Shown here: positions 20,744 through 27,650 of the stretch, piece after piece
How positions within the stretch are numbered: the stretch's first letter is position 1
Layout: each line of letters opens with the position of its first letter
NCBI RefSeq assembly: GCF_004402485.1
Contig: NZ_SOFG01000023.1
Span: 124,001-188,000, forward strand
Origin: Cryobacterium algoricola
Lineage (GTDB): Bacteria > Actinomycetota > Actinomycetes > Actinomycetales > Microbacteriaceae
Direction: 5' to 3'
Length of the DNA: 64,000 nucleotides
Program-made: the position numbers and the translations under genes
The notes under the pieces: generated by a model
Databases searched by the model: none
What the model was told of the DNA's origin: nothing
What the model saw: only the letters and a program-made list of their open reading frames with translations

Positions 20744-22123
20744 ATGGTCGACGAGCGCTCAACTTCTACGGTTCCTGCCGGTTGGTACAACGACGGCACT
20801 GGTACCGGCACGATCCGATGGTGGGATGGCTCAGCATGGACGAACAACGTCCAGCCCGCTCCCGACGCGCCGACACCGCGACCATCCACACCGCACGGTT
20901 TCGGTTTTGCCGTCATCGACTTCGAAACCACCGGCCTCTTCCCCGGCGGCCACGACCGCGTCGCGGAAGTAGCCGTCGTCCACGTCGCTCCAGACGGCAC
21001 GATTGAGGGCCGCTGGGACACCCTGATCAACCCCGAGCGCGACCTCGGCCCGCAACACATCCATGAAATCCAAGCCCGAGACGTGCTGTCGGCGCCCACC
21101 TTTCGGGACGCCGCGCCTGAGCTCATTGCACTGCTGTCCGGTCGTGTCCTCGTCGCGCACAACGCGAACTTCGACACCCGATTCCTGGACGCAGAACTGA
21201 CCCGGCTGGAGTATGACCCAGGCGTGACGATCTCTGCAATCTGCACCATGGTGCTTGCCACCGATATAATCCCCGGCGCCGGGCGGTCACTCGCGGATTG
21301 CTGCGACCACTTCGACATCGACCTGACCGGCGCCCACCGCGCTTCGGTCGACGCCCTCGCTACCGCTTCGTTGCTGTCCGCGTACATGCAGGCGACTCCG
21401 GACTGGGCCTTGTGGGCGGACGCTGTCGGCAAGGCGGCCACCGCACCCTGGCAGCCCATGGCCCCATCCGGTGTCCCGTGGAAACCTCGACCGGAAGCGG
21501 ATGCGCCCAGCATCCATTTCTTGGAACGCATCTCCAACCGTCTGCCAGCGCATGACGGACCTGTTGACGAGACCACCTACCTCGCTCTTCTCGATCGGTG
21601 TCTTCTCGACCGTCTCATCTCAGAACATGAATCTGAGGATCTAGTTCGTGCCGCTGTGCAACTTGGTCTCGGTCGCGACGACTGTGAGCGCCTGAACCTG
21701 CATTACTTCAGCAGCCTCGCCCAGGTGGCTTGGGCCGACAGCGTCATTACCGCTGAGGAGTCCGCCGACTTGCAGGCTGTCGCCCACCTGCTTCACCTTC
21801 CCGACTCGGTCCTCGATGACGCTCTCTGCGCACCACAGATAGCGACTGCACCGGGTCCGGCTGCCACCGGAACGATCAACGCAGAAGGATTCCATTTGCT
21901 CGCAGGCGATGTGATCGTCCTCACCGGCGATATGCGCCGATCCCGAGAGGCCTGGACCATCGACCTTCAAGCACGCGGGTACATTGCCGGAGGATGCATC
22001 TCCAAGAAGGTGAAGCTCGTCGCCGCCGCCGATCCCGACTCCCTGTCCGGCAAAGCACGGAAGGCTCGCGACTACGGCATCACCATCGTCAGCGAAGAGG
22101 GGCTCGCTCGCCTACTGGGCTGA
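20744..22123 (+). CDS. DUF2510 - DEDDh exonuclease - BRCT protein
   Basis: 459 residues from the ATG at 20744 (TACGAT 6 bases upstream); the longer open frame from 20249 overlaps the membrane gene. N-terminus carries a DUF2510-type motif (AGWYNDGTGTGTIRWWDGSA, residues 11-30), then a DnaQ-like exonuclease with the DEDDh residues visible in FAVIDFETTG, LVAHNANFDTRF and HRASVDALA. A helical middle section of about 130 residues resembles a TerB-like fold, and the C-terminus is a BRCT domain (GDVIVLTGDMRRSREAW ... GITIVSEEGLARLLG). Probably trims 3' ends in repair or in processing of the element's DNA. Confidence 0.85.
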   Translation: MVDERSTSTVPAGWYNDGTGTGTIRWWDGSAWTNNVQPAPDAPTPRPSTPHGFGFAVIDFETTGLFPGGHDRVAEVAVVHVAPDGTIEGRWDTLINPERDLGPQHIHEIQARDVLSAPTFRDAAPELIALLSGRVLVAHNANFDTRFLDAELTRLEYDPGVTISAICTMVLATDIIPGAGRSLADCCDHFDIDLTGAHRASVDALATASLLSAYMQATPDWALWADAVGKAATAPWQPMAPSGVPWKPRPEADAPSIHFLERISNRLPAHDGPVDETTYLALLDRCLLDRLISEHESEDLVRAAVQLGLGRDDCERLNLHYFSSLAQVAWADSVITAEESADLQAVAHLLHLPDSVLDDALCAPQIATAPGPAATGTINAEGFHLLAGDVIVLTGDMRRSREAWTIDLQARGYIAGGCISKKVKLVAAADPDSLSGKARKARDYGITIVSEEGLARLLG

Positions 22124-22216
22124 CCCGATCGTTGCAGTGAACGTGAGCTCGACGGTTTCTGTCACCTCAGTAAGCGATCGAGAGTCCGAGCTTCATGCCC
22201 GAGTTCAAGGACATGA

Positions 22217-23386
22217 TCAGAATTCTGTTCCGGCTGGCTGCCGTGGATCCCCGATCGCCTCGGTATTCAACGACGCGATGCTCTTCTGGATGATGAGTTG
22301 ATCGAGCGCCGACGAAACGGCATCCAGGTCGCTGTCGAAGAGATCTGAGTACACGTCGAGGGTCACCGCCGCGGAGGCGTGTCCGAGCATCCTCTGCACC
22401 GCCTTGACGTTCGCCCCCGCGCTAATGGCCAGGCTCGCTGCCGTGTGCCGCAGTTCGTGCGGGGTCAATCCGGCGATGCCGACCTGTTCCGCTGCGGCGT
22501 CGAGCCATCCTCGGCGGAACACCCTCCCACGCAGCCAACCACCGCGGGCCGCCGCGAACACCGGCTCCCCTCCCTGCCGACCGTCGACGAGTAAGCGCAG
22601 GTCCGCGAGGATCGACGCCGGCACAGGGATCGAGCGAGCCTCGTAGTCCTTGGGCTGGCCTTCGATCTGTAACCCGTCGATCTCGACCACGGTGTGCTGC
22701 ACCTCGAGCCGGCCACGCACGAAGTCGATGTCCTGCACCCGCAGCCCGGAGGCCTCGCCCCAGCGCAGCCCGCAGTAGGCGAGGACCTTCACGAGCAGCC
22801 CGTAGCCGTTGGAGTGCCCAAGGTACATGCCTCGCCCGATCGCGTCGACCGCCGCGGTCAGGTCCCGCACTTGCTCATGCGTCAAGTAGCGCTTGGATGC
22901 CTTGTGCATCTTCGGCAGGTTGAGGCCGTGCGCCGGATTGCTTGCGAGCCTGCCGTCTTTGACGGCCATCTGCAGGCTCCCGGACAGCACGTTGACGATC
23001 TTGCGCACGCTCGCCGGTCCCTGCGTTCTGGACAGTCCACTCGCCCAAGCCTGGACGGCCTGATGGTTGAGGGCGCCGAGCGGGTAGTTGCCCAGCTGCG
23101 GCCGGATGTGCCGAATGACGATGCCGCGCGCCCGCTCTCGGGACGTGGCCCGCCAGTCCGAGCGGCTATCCATCCAGAGGTCGAGCCACTCCCCCACGAG
23201 CACCCGTGCTTTCGAGGGATCGACGTAGGCTCCGCGGCTCTTGTTGACCTCGATGTTCGCGAGGAAGAGTTCCGCATCACGCTTGGTTCGGAATCCGCGC
23301 TTCTGCGTCTGGATATGGTCCGGCCGGCGATAGAGCACCCGATACCGTTTGCCCGAGGCCACTTGATAGGCGGTGATGCTTCCCAC
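22217..23386 (-). CDS. int: Tyrosine recombinase / integrase of the tRNA-Arg element
   Basis: 389 residues from a GTG at 23386 with AGGAG 7 bases upstream. N-terminal AP2-like arm-binding segment (YRVLYRRPDHIQTQKRGFRT), SAM-like core-binding domain, then the catalytic domain: first arginine in YCGLRWGEASGLRV, HELRHTAASLAISAGA, GHASAAVTLDVYSDLF with the nucleophile tyrosine in DVYSDL. All catalytic residues are present, so it should be active. It reads toward attL, but 2.2 kb of cargo lies between it and the att site. No excisionase gene is visible just upstream. Confidence 0.95.
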   Translation of the reverse strand: MGSITAYQVASGKRYRVLYRRPDHIQTQKRGFRTKRDAELFLANIEVNKSRGAYVDPSKARVLVGEWLDLWMDSRSDWRATSRERARGIVIRHIRPQLGNYPLGALNHQAVQAWASGLSRTQGPASVRKIVNVLSGSLQMAVKDGRLASNPAHGLNLPKMHKASKRYLTHEQVRDLTAAVDAIGRGMYLGHSNGYGLLVKVLAYCGLRWGEASGLRVQDIDFVRGRLEVQHTVVEIDGLQIEGQPKDYEARSIPVPASILADLRLLVDGRQGGEPVFAAARGGWLRGRVFRRGWLDAAAEQVGIAGLTPHELRHTAASLAISAGANVKAVQRMLGHASAAVTLDVYSDLFDSDLDAVSSALDQLIIQKSIASLNTEAIGDPRQPAGTEF

Positions 23387-23744
23387 GATCCAGCTCCTGT
23401 CCGAGTCGATGTCGAGGTCATCTTCCCCCGAACGACCGACACCCGACTGGTTCGATCAATCGCCGGAATGAGGTCGAATCATCAACCTGCTTGAGTCGTC
23501 GCAATGATCGTGAGCACAACTACCACGACGGTGAACACGGCACCAATCAGCCACACTGCCACGCGCGGACACCAGCTGTCCGGGCCGGCCTAGGAGCGCC
23601 GAAATTTCCCGCAGCTCTGGGCAACAGTTCCATCTGCTCCTCGGGCAAGCGGCAGCTACCGAACCATGGCCGCGCAAGAGCTAGCGGATGGTGAAGCACT
23701 GGACTTCAGCCCGTACGTAAACCGCGCTTTTGGGACAATGAGGT
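23387..23744. other. Intergenic stretch upstream of the integrase
   Basis: No convincing gene. On the minus strand near 23500-23575 a short hydrophobic reading (VAVWLIGAVFTVVVVVLTII, about 26 residues, GTG start) precedes a TGA; it could be a micro-peptide or chance. No excisionase-like helix-turn-helix was found. The right part is the promoter region of the gene at 23745. Confidence 0.4.
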
Positions 23745-24386
23745 ATGGGGATTCAAATTCCGGACAGGATCTGGCTGGGCATGGACGACGCGGGGATGGG
23801 AGGCGCTGAAGTTTTCGGCACGGTAACAGGCTGGGTCGACACCGGTCATCAACAGCCGAGCGCAGTAATCGTACTTGACGCCCCCATGTCCGCAAGGGGC
23901 CCGCTCGTCGGGACTGACGAGCTAACCGGACGCACGGGCTCTTTTCTCCTTTTATCGCAGCGTTATGTGAGTAGGACCTGGGATGAGGACGAGGGAGTCG
24001 TCCAGGTCACGCTTTTCAGCCGAGACCCGCACGTTCCAACCGAGGTTGGTGTCTGGATAGACCCTCGCGGTGTGTATAAACGCCGAACCGAGATCACACT
24101 CGAATGGTGGCCAGACTATGGGGCCGGGCCGTTGTGGCGAAGCTCGGGGCGAGGTGGAGCGCCTGCCGAACTTGAATCACTCGCCCTCTCCGATGGGCTC
24201 AAGAACAGGCTGAGGGACTGGAACGACGGATACGAAGAAGAAGCGCTTCCTATCGACGGTCCCGGCAAACCAGCCTGGCTTTCCGAGGGAATTACGCTGC
24301 TTGCTCTAGCCAGAAAAGAACTAGTCGGGGTGGCGGTCATCCTGACCACCGAGCCGTGGTGGGGCGAAACGCCCTCTGAGCCTTGA
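23745..24386 (+). CDS. Protein of unknown function in the tRNA-Arg element
   Basis: 213 residues, soluble and acidic, no signal peptide or membrane helix. Rich in tryptophan (WLGMDD, TGWVD, LEWWPDYG, EPWWGE). The first half is beta-rich and the second half helical (GLKNRLRDWNDGYEEE). It resembles immunity-like or small hypothetical proteins found alone in genomic islands, but I recognise no family and see no catalytic signature. Transcribed toward the repeat region; no promoter motif stands out. Confidence 0.6.
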   Translation: MGIQIPDRIWLGMDDAGMGGAEVFGTVTGWVDTGHQQPSAVIVLDAPMSARGPLVGTDELTGRTGSFLLLSQRYVSRTWDEDEGVVQVTLFSRDPHVPTEVGVWIDPRGVYKRRTEITLEWWPDYGAGPLWRSSGRGGAPAELESLALSDGLKNRLRDWNDGYEEEALPIDGPGKPAWLSEGITLLALARKELVGVAVILTTEPWWGETPSEP

Positions 24387-24530
24387 CGACGAACCTGTAG
24401 AACCCGATTCTTCAGAACAGGCTGTTGATTTCACTGAAGCACATGCCCAGTACATCCGTCTTGTTTGCAATTTCGACGAACTTCCGTCGGTCGCTTGCTA
24501 GCCTCCGCGTCTCACACCCCCAATCGTCGT

Positions 24531-24635
24531 AAGCCCCCATTCCCACTCTCCCCGTCCCCAGTCCTCCTTTCATTGTTCTTTCTTCATTTCTACTTACCTT
24601 TCCTCCAAACTTTCCATTTCTATTTCCCTGATCAG
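24531..24635 (+). other. Long pyrimidine tract
   Basis: About 100 bases of the plus strand are overwhelmingly C and T (for example CTCCCCGTCCCCAGTCCTCC and TTTCTTCATTTC), with strong strand asymmetry unlike the rest of the window. It runs straight into the nested inverted repeat. An open frame on the minus strand (24412-24672, TTG start) is a by-product of this composition. Such tracts can unwind, form triplexes or mark replication and transfer origins. Confidence 0.7.
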
Positions 24636-24740
24636 TCACCACACCTTTACTTCCCAACCCCCCCCCACACAATGCCGTTGGGTGTGGGGGGGGGTTGGGA
24701 AGCGAGCGCAGCGAGGGTGTGGCGGCTGATCAGGGAAATA
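24621..24740. repeat. Nested inverted repeat (120 bp) with C9/G9 arms
   Basis: Outer arms TATTTCCCTGATCAG (24621-24635) and its exact complement (24726-24740) enclose a perfect 21-base inner inverted repeat, 24650-24670 and 24682-24702, whose arms contain nine consecutive C and nine G around an 11-base loop. The outer arm ends in the palindrome CTGATCAG. Between the arms CACCACACC and GGTGTGG also pair partly. The whole segment can fold into one long cruciform. There is no coding sequence in it. It could be an origin (double- or single-strand), a transfer origin or a strong transcription insulator. Confidence 0.85.
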
Positions 24741-24752
24741 ACCTCTCAAACC

Positions 24753-24804
24753 ATTCGTTTGCCTATTCGCTCTCAACGAATAGCCAAACGAATACCCAAA
24801 CGAA
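24753..24804. repeat. Iteron-like CAAACGAA repeats
   Basis: ATTCGTTTGCCTATTCG (24753-24769) pairs with 24777-24793 with one mismatch. The unit (G/C)CAAACGAA appears three times: inverted at 24754-24762 and direct at 24784-24792 and 24796-24804, the last two spaced 12 bases. They lie between the large hairpin and the HTH-gene promoter, so they may bind the HTH protein or a replication protein. Confidence 0.65.
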
Positions 24805-24845
24805 CAGGTCTAGGGTGGGTAGCACGCCCGACCAGTTACGCTGGT

Positions 24846-24861
24846 ATATCTACTTAGATAT
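24846..24861 (+). promoter_or_regulatory. Palindromic operator over the HTH-gene promoter
   Basis: ATATCTA-CT-TAGATAT is a perfect inverted repeat 24 bases before the start of the HTH gene. TATATCT within it resembles a -10 element. This arrangement suits autorepression by the downstream HTH protein, as in toxin-antitoxin operons. Confidence 0.65.
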
Positions 24862-24884
24862 GTCGGGGAGAGGTCGGTGATTGA

Positions 24885-25460
24885 ATGAGCGCATCAGTTC
24901 TGCTCCGCGCCTCGCGACAGAGTCGCGGTATCAGCCAGGCCGATCTCGCTGCCCGCGCCCTCACGAGCCAGCCCGACGTCTCTTCAATCGAGAGCGGTCG
25001 CAGAGTCCCCACCGTCGACACTCTGGAACGTCTGCTGCAGCAGACGGGCCACCGTCTCGTCGCTGTCCCAGGCATCGGGCCGGATGCTGTCGACACCGCC
25101 GATCGGATCGCGAGCGCTCTCCGCGGGCCAGGACGAGATGCCGCTTTGCGTGCCTTCCTCGACTACTCCGACCAGCTCGCACGCGTGACCGGTGCCGACC
25201 GTGTCATCCTGACTTTCGTCGAGCCAGCCCCAACCGGGTCCGCCGCGTGGGATGCCGCCCTGGCCGCCGTCGCTGAGCACTGGCTCAGTAAGGGCAAACT
25301 ACCCAAGGCGCGCTGGATCAACGACCCGAGTCGGTTTCTTCCCAGCCCGCAGTCACCGCAGCTCGGCGAGTACGACCTCGAGCCCGACCCGACCAATGTG
25401 CCGCTTGCATTCCTACGTCGCAACGTCCTCCTCGAACAAGCGACCCTGGCGAGCATCTGA
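24885..25460 (+). CDS. XRE-type HTH protein (antitoxin-like regulator)
   Basis: 191 residues. N-terminal Cro/C1-type helix-turn-helix at about residues 4-56 (LLRASRQSRGISQADLAAR, ESGRRVPTVDTLERLLQQTG), then a linker and a conserved C-terminal domain of about 85 residues (LTFVEPAPTGSAAWDAALAA, PKARWINDPSRFLPSP). HTH proteins with this tail commonly precede a toxin gene. Here the stop (TGA) overlaps the ATG of the next gene, so the two are coupled. The palindrome at 24846-24861 is a likely self-operator. A second, headless copy of the C-terminal domain lies at 30165-30425, outside the element. Confidence 0.8.
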   Translation: MSASVLLRASRQSRGISQADLAARALTSQPDVSSIESGRRVPTVDTLERLLQQTGHRLVAVPGIGPDAVDTADRIASALRGPGRDAALRAFLDYSDQLARVTGADRVILTFVEPAPTGSAAWDAALAAVAEHWLSKGKLPKARWINDPSRFLPSPQSPQLGEYDLEPDPTNVPLAFLRRNVLLEQATLASI

Positions 25461-26293
25461 TGGTCGGACCAGTTGAAAGAAACGAGGTCGATCCTCTCGA
25501 GATCGCCGCGTGCCACTTAGTCGCGGGAGACCTTAGGTCGGAGGACTTGCCAGACCTGGCCTCAGACGCTCTGGTGAGGGGTGTGGACAGTCCATCCCTT
25601 CGAGTTCTCGCGGGTCAGGAGAGAGGCGATGTGCGAGAATCACGCGATCTCTTCATCAGGACGCTCACGGAACTGAATATCTCCCTTCCTGATACCGATG
25701 ACGCTCTCTGGGAGCTGACCCGATCAACGGCACGGGCGATCGTTGCAGGGACCCAGAGCCCGGCGTCTGGTGCCGAATACATTTGGCGAACGACTTCATA
25801 TGACGTGAACGAAGGTGGCGATTTACGCATCTTCATTGGGCTGGCATCCGAGTTGCAGGACCATCCCGAAGGGAGCGCCTCACTAGAACGCCTGATCGTA
25901 GCCGCTGCCGAGGAGCTACTCCTGCGGCCAACGCCGCGGCGTTGGATCAATGTCCGCGCATCCCTTACGGGTTCGCCCGTTGCCCGCTCTGGCCACACTG
26001 GCCACACTGGCCACACCGATGTGATGTTGACGGATGAGCCAATTTGCTCCCAACTTGTGGCTGACCTCGAAGCGTGGAATTCCGTTTATCGTGCCGTGCT
26101 CGAGGGTTGGCCGGACATGGGTGGCTTCCGCTCTGAGCTGGAAGCAAGAAGATTTGTAGCCGATGGCCTTCAGCTCGCTGCAAGACTCCAAGACGAATTG
26201 GGGCCGTCGCATCATGTTGAATATTCACCAGAACCGGTGCGCCTACCTGGTTTGAAGCTCTTGACCCGACAACGTGGTCGACGCAGGCGGTAA
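25460..26293 (+). CDS. Partner protein of the HTH operon, function unknown
   Basis: 277 residues. An N-terminal region (EIAACHLVAGDLRSEDLPDL, VDSPSLRVLAGQ) resembles a short conserved segment of uncharacterised actinobacterial proteins. A helical middle is followed by a C-terminal half that carries three tandem copies of a 9-base repeat (GGCCACACT, near 25990-26020) read as HTGHTGHTD, and it ends in basic residues (LLTRQRGRRRR). No nucleotidyltransferase or nuclease motif is visible. By position it is the effector or immunity partner of the HTH protein, but that is inference only. Confidence 0.65.
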   Translation: MVGPVERNEVDPLEIAACHLVAGDLRSEDLPDLASDALVRGVDSPSLRVLAGQERGDVRESRDLFIRTLTELNISLPDTDDALWELTRSTARAIVAGTQSPASGAEYIWRTTSYDVNEGGDLRIFIGLASELQDHPEGSASLERLIVAAAEELLLRPTPRRWINVRASLTGSPVARSGHTGHTGHTDVMLTDEPICSQLVADLEAWNSVYRAVLEGWPDMGGFRSELEARRFVADGLQLAARLQDELGPSHHVEYSPEPVRLPGLKLLTRQRGRRRR

Positions 26294-26471
26294 CAAGCCT
26301 CGCTGTCAGACGGGAGCGGGCGTCTCCGACTCACGACCTCATTCTGTGGCAACGAAATGGCAACACTTGAGCGAAAACCGGCCTGATTCAGACCGATACG
26401 GCGTGATCATAATGTCCTCTCAATCAGGACTTTCCCTAAATCGGCGAAGCGGCGAATGGGCCCAGTTCGCT
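26294..26471. other. Right inner end of the element
   Basis: No gene. Contains TGGCAACG at 26347 and TGGCAACA at 26358 in direct orientation, spaced 11 bases, the same arrangement found just inside attL (20036 and 20047). This suggests integrase arm-binding sites at both ends. Confidence 0.55.
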
Positions 26472-26514
26472 CTCCGGAGGCAGGGGCGGCAGTTCGAATC
26501 TGCCTGGGGGCACA
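26472..26514 (+). other. attR: right attachment site (partial tRNA-Arg)
   Basis: An exact 43-base copy of the tRNA-Arg 3' end, without the 5' half of the tRNA, so it is not a functional tRNA. It is followed by sequence similar to that right after the intact tRNA (AATTCCTGAT(C), then a GGCAACACTTTTCTGA block), implying that a related element lies or lay to the right. Confidence 0.92.
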
Positions 26515-26760
26515 CCAATAAATTCCTGATCAGAAGTCAGTTCTTTTTCAGGAAACTTCAGCCCGAAACCGCCAGTGGCAACACTTTTCTGAGCCACGAG
26601 CTGATCGAGCACAGTCGCAATGGCATTCAGGCGGTTGTCCGCTCTCTCCAGCGCACATTCTGCGCCATCCGGCGAACGTCTTTGGAGGCAATCGTGCCGC
26701 GGTCAATCTCTACTCTTCCGCTGATTACGTCGTCTCTACGCAGCAGATGCGAAAGCGCCT
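26515..26760 (-). pseudogene. Second integrase-tail remnant beyond attR
   Basis: On the minus strand, 26641-26572 reads ADNRLNAIATVLDQLVAQKS and then VAT, matching the end of the intact integrase (ALDQLIIQKSIAS) and the remnant beside attL. The flanking 70 bases after the att copy also resemble the left inner end of the element. No further integrase sequence is attached. The rest of the stretch up to 26760 has no gene. Confidence 0.65.
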
Positions 26761-27022
26761 GTGACAACTGGTCCTTGGCGTTGCTAGTTTCGTAGGCATG
26801 AACCCACTCGTCCCGACTGACCTTGACGTCGCGTTCACCACGATTGCGATCATTGTCGGTGTCGCCCTACTGGTGGCCGTGTTTGCCATCGCAACGTGGC
26901 TCCTGTCGACGGACCGGGTCACCTTTCGAGCCTCGAAGCGGCCACACGCGGGCGCGATCCGGTCACCTCGGGCCTGAGCCGCCGTAATGCACGAGGTGAT
27001 AGAGCGCTAGCGAAACAGTCCG
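26761..27022 (+). repeat. 262-bp direct repeat, copy 1
   Basis: Matches 39270-39531 closely over its entire length, including a -35 (GTGACA), an 18-base spacer, a -10 (TAGTTT), a 59-codon gene and about 45 bases after its stop (ending AGCGCTAGCGAAACA). Similarity stops abruptly on both sides. The two copies are in the same orientation 12.5 kb apart. Confidence 0.9.
26798..26977 (+). CDS. 59-residue single-pass membrane peptide, copy 1
   Basis: Starts MNPLVPTDLDVAF, has one membrane helix at about residues 14-36, and a basic Arg/Lys-rich tail ending RSPRA. A TAGTTT box 7 bases before the ATG, and GTGACA 18 bases further up, predict a leaderless transcript. The copy at 39307 differs at only five residues (8, 19, 46, 50, 51) and retains the promoter, so both are probably expressed. 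Comparable short membrane proteins occur in actinobacteria, but no function is known to me. Confidence 0.75.
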   Translation: MNPLVPTDLDVAFTTIAIIVGVALLVAVFAIATWLLSTDRVTFRASKRPHAGAIRSPRA

Positions 27023-27110
27023 ATAGACGTCGGAACGCACGACCTAATATCCTGGCTGAGGGCAGATTTCCCGCCCTCAGCCCAGCACTCTCAAGTTCGC
27101 AGGTGGGGAC

Positions 27111-27296
27111 ATGTCCAAGAAAGTGATCTACTTCGTCTTAGCAATCTTCACCGCACTGATCTCATTCGCCAGCCTCTACGCCGGACTCCTCGCTCGAGAC
27201 AGCCTGCAGATCGTGCTCGCGATCCTCGGCGTCGTGGCGATCGCTGCAGCGGGCGGGCTCATTGCCCTCGGAATGAGAGCGAATCGTGAGGGATGA
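27111..27296 (+). CDS. Small two-helix membrane protein
   Basis: 61 residues, two membrane helices (IYFVLAIFTALISFASLYAG and VLAILGVVAIAAAGGLIAL) and a short basic tail. The stop (27294-27296) is followed directly, in the same frame, by an ABC-ATPase fragment. It may once have been the first gene of an ABC-exporter operon. GGTGGGGAC precedes the ATG and could serve as ribosome site. Confidence 0.65.
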   Translation: MSKKVIYFVLAIFTALISFASLYAGLLARDSLQIVLAILGVVAIAAAGGLIALGMRANREG

Positions 27297-27299
27297 GCC

Positions 27300-27452
27300 G
27301 TCATCTCAATCCACGATTTGACCGCGCGCTACGGGGAACACGCCGCAGCGCGCGATGCCGCCTTCTCGATCGAACGCGGGCGTGCCGTCGGTCTTCTCGG
27401 TCGCAATGGCGGCAACAAAGGCCACAAACCTGCGGTGCTTTCCTGGGGCTGA
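27300..27452 (+). pseudogene. ABC transporter ATP-binding protein, N-terminal remnant
   Basis: Reads ISIHDLTARYGEHAAARDAA and SIERGRAVGLLGRNG, the A-loop and approach to Walker A of an exporter-type ABC ATPase, but the motif breaks down right at the P-loop (GNKGHKP instead of GAGKST) and a stop follows at 27450. Everything downstream of Walker A is missing. The 27453-27650 stretch that follows shows no ABC or other gene. Confidence 0.75.
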
Positions 27453-27650
27453 ACATTCGGACTTCGGGCGAGTGCCGAATTCTGGGTCGACGCATCCTCT
27501 TCTGCCTGAATGAAGTTCGGAGTTCCCCGAAGGAAGCTCAACCGAGCTCCGTTTGCCATCGAAAGGCTGATCTGCGGCCACCTTCGGTTTCAGCACGCCG
27601 TGCGCTGAGGGCGAACCGACCGTTCCTCGCCGCTCTGATGCACTTAGCTG

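Larger units (their letters stand above)
19933..26514. mobile_element. Integrated element at tRNA-Arg (about 6.5 kb)
   Basis: Bounded by 43-base direct repeats of the tRNA-Arg 3' end (attL 19933-19975, attR 26472-26514). Contents in order: integrase-tail remnant, small membrane protein, DUF2510-exonuclease-BRCT protein, tyrosine integrase, unknown 213-residue protein, pyrimidine tract with a nested inverted repeat and iteron-like repeats, operator, HTH gene, and a partner gene. No relaxase, replication initiator or capsid genes are visible, so it cannot be self-transmissible on its own. Paired TGGCAAC repeats near both inner ends may be integrase arm sites. The part from 24.4 to 24.9 kb is much less GC-rich than the host. 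Confidence 0.88.

Noticed and set aside
23497-23575. 26-residue hydrophobic micro-peptide on the minus strand near the integrase
   Set aside because: Too short, without ribosome site or second copy to support it; only mentioned in the intergenic entry.
24412-24672. Minus-strand open frame of 86 residues in the pyrimidine tract
   Set aside because: Starts at TTG inside the hairpin and owes its Gly/Arg content to the biased tract; no ribosome site or family resemblance.
25460-26293. AbiEii-type nucleotidyltransferase toxin
   Set aside because: HTH genes of this sort are often followed by AbiEii, but no GSxxRxTxDxD-like motif is visible in this protein, so the name was not used.
26274-26795. 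173-residue plus-strand frame spanning attR
   Set aside because: Includes translated tRNA and the end of the element; not a plausible gene.
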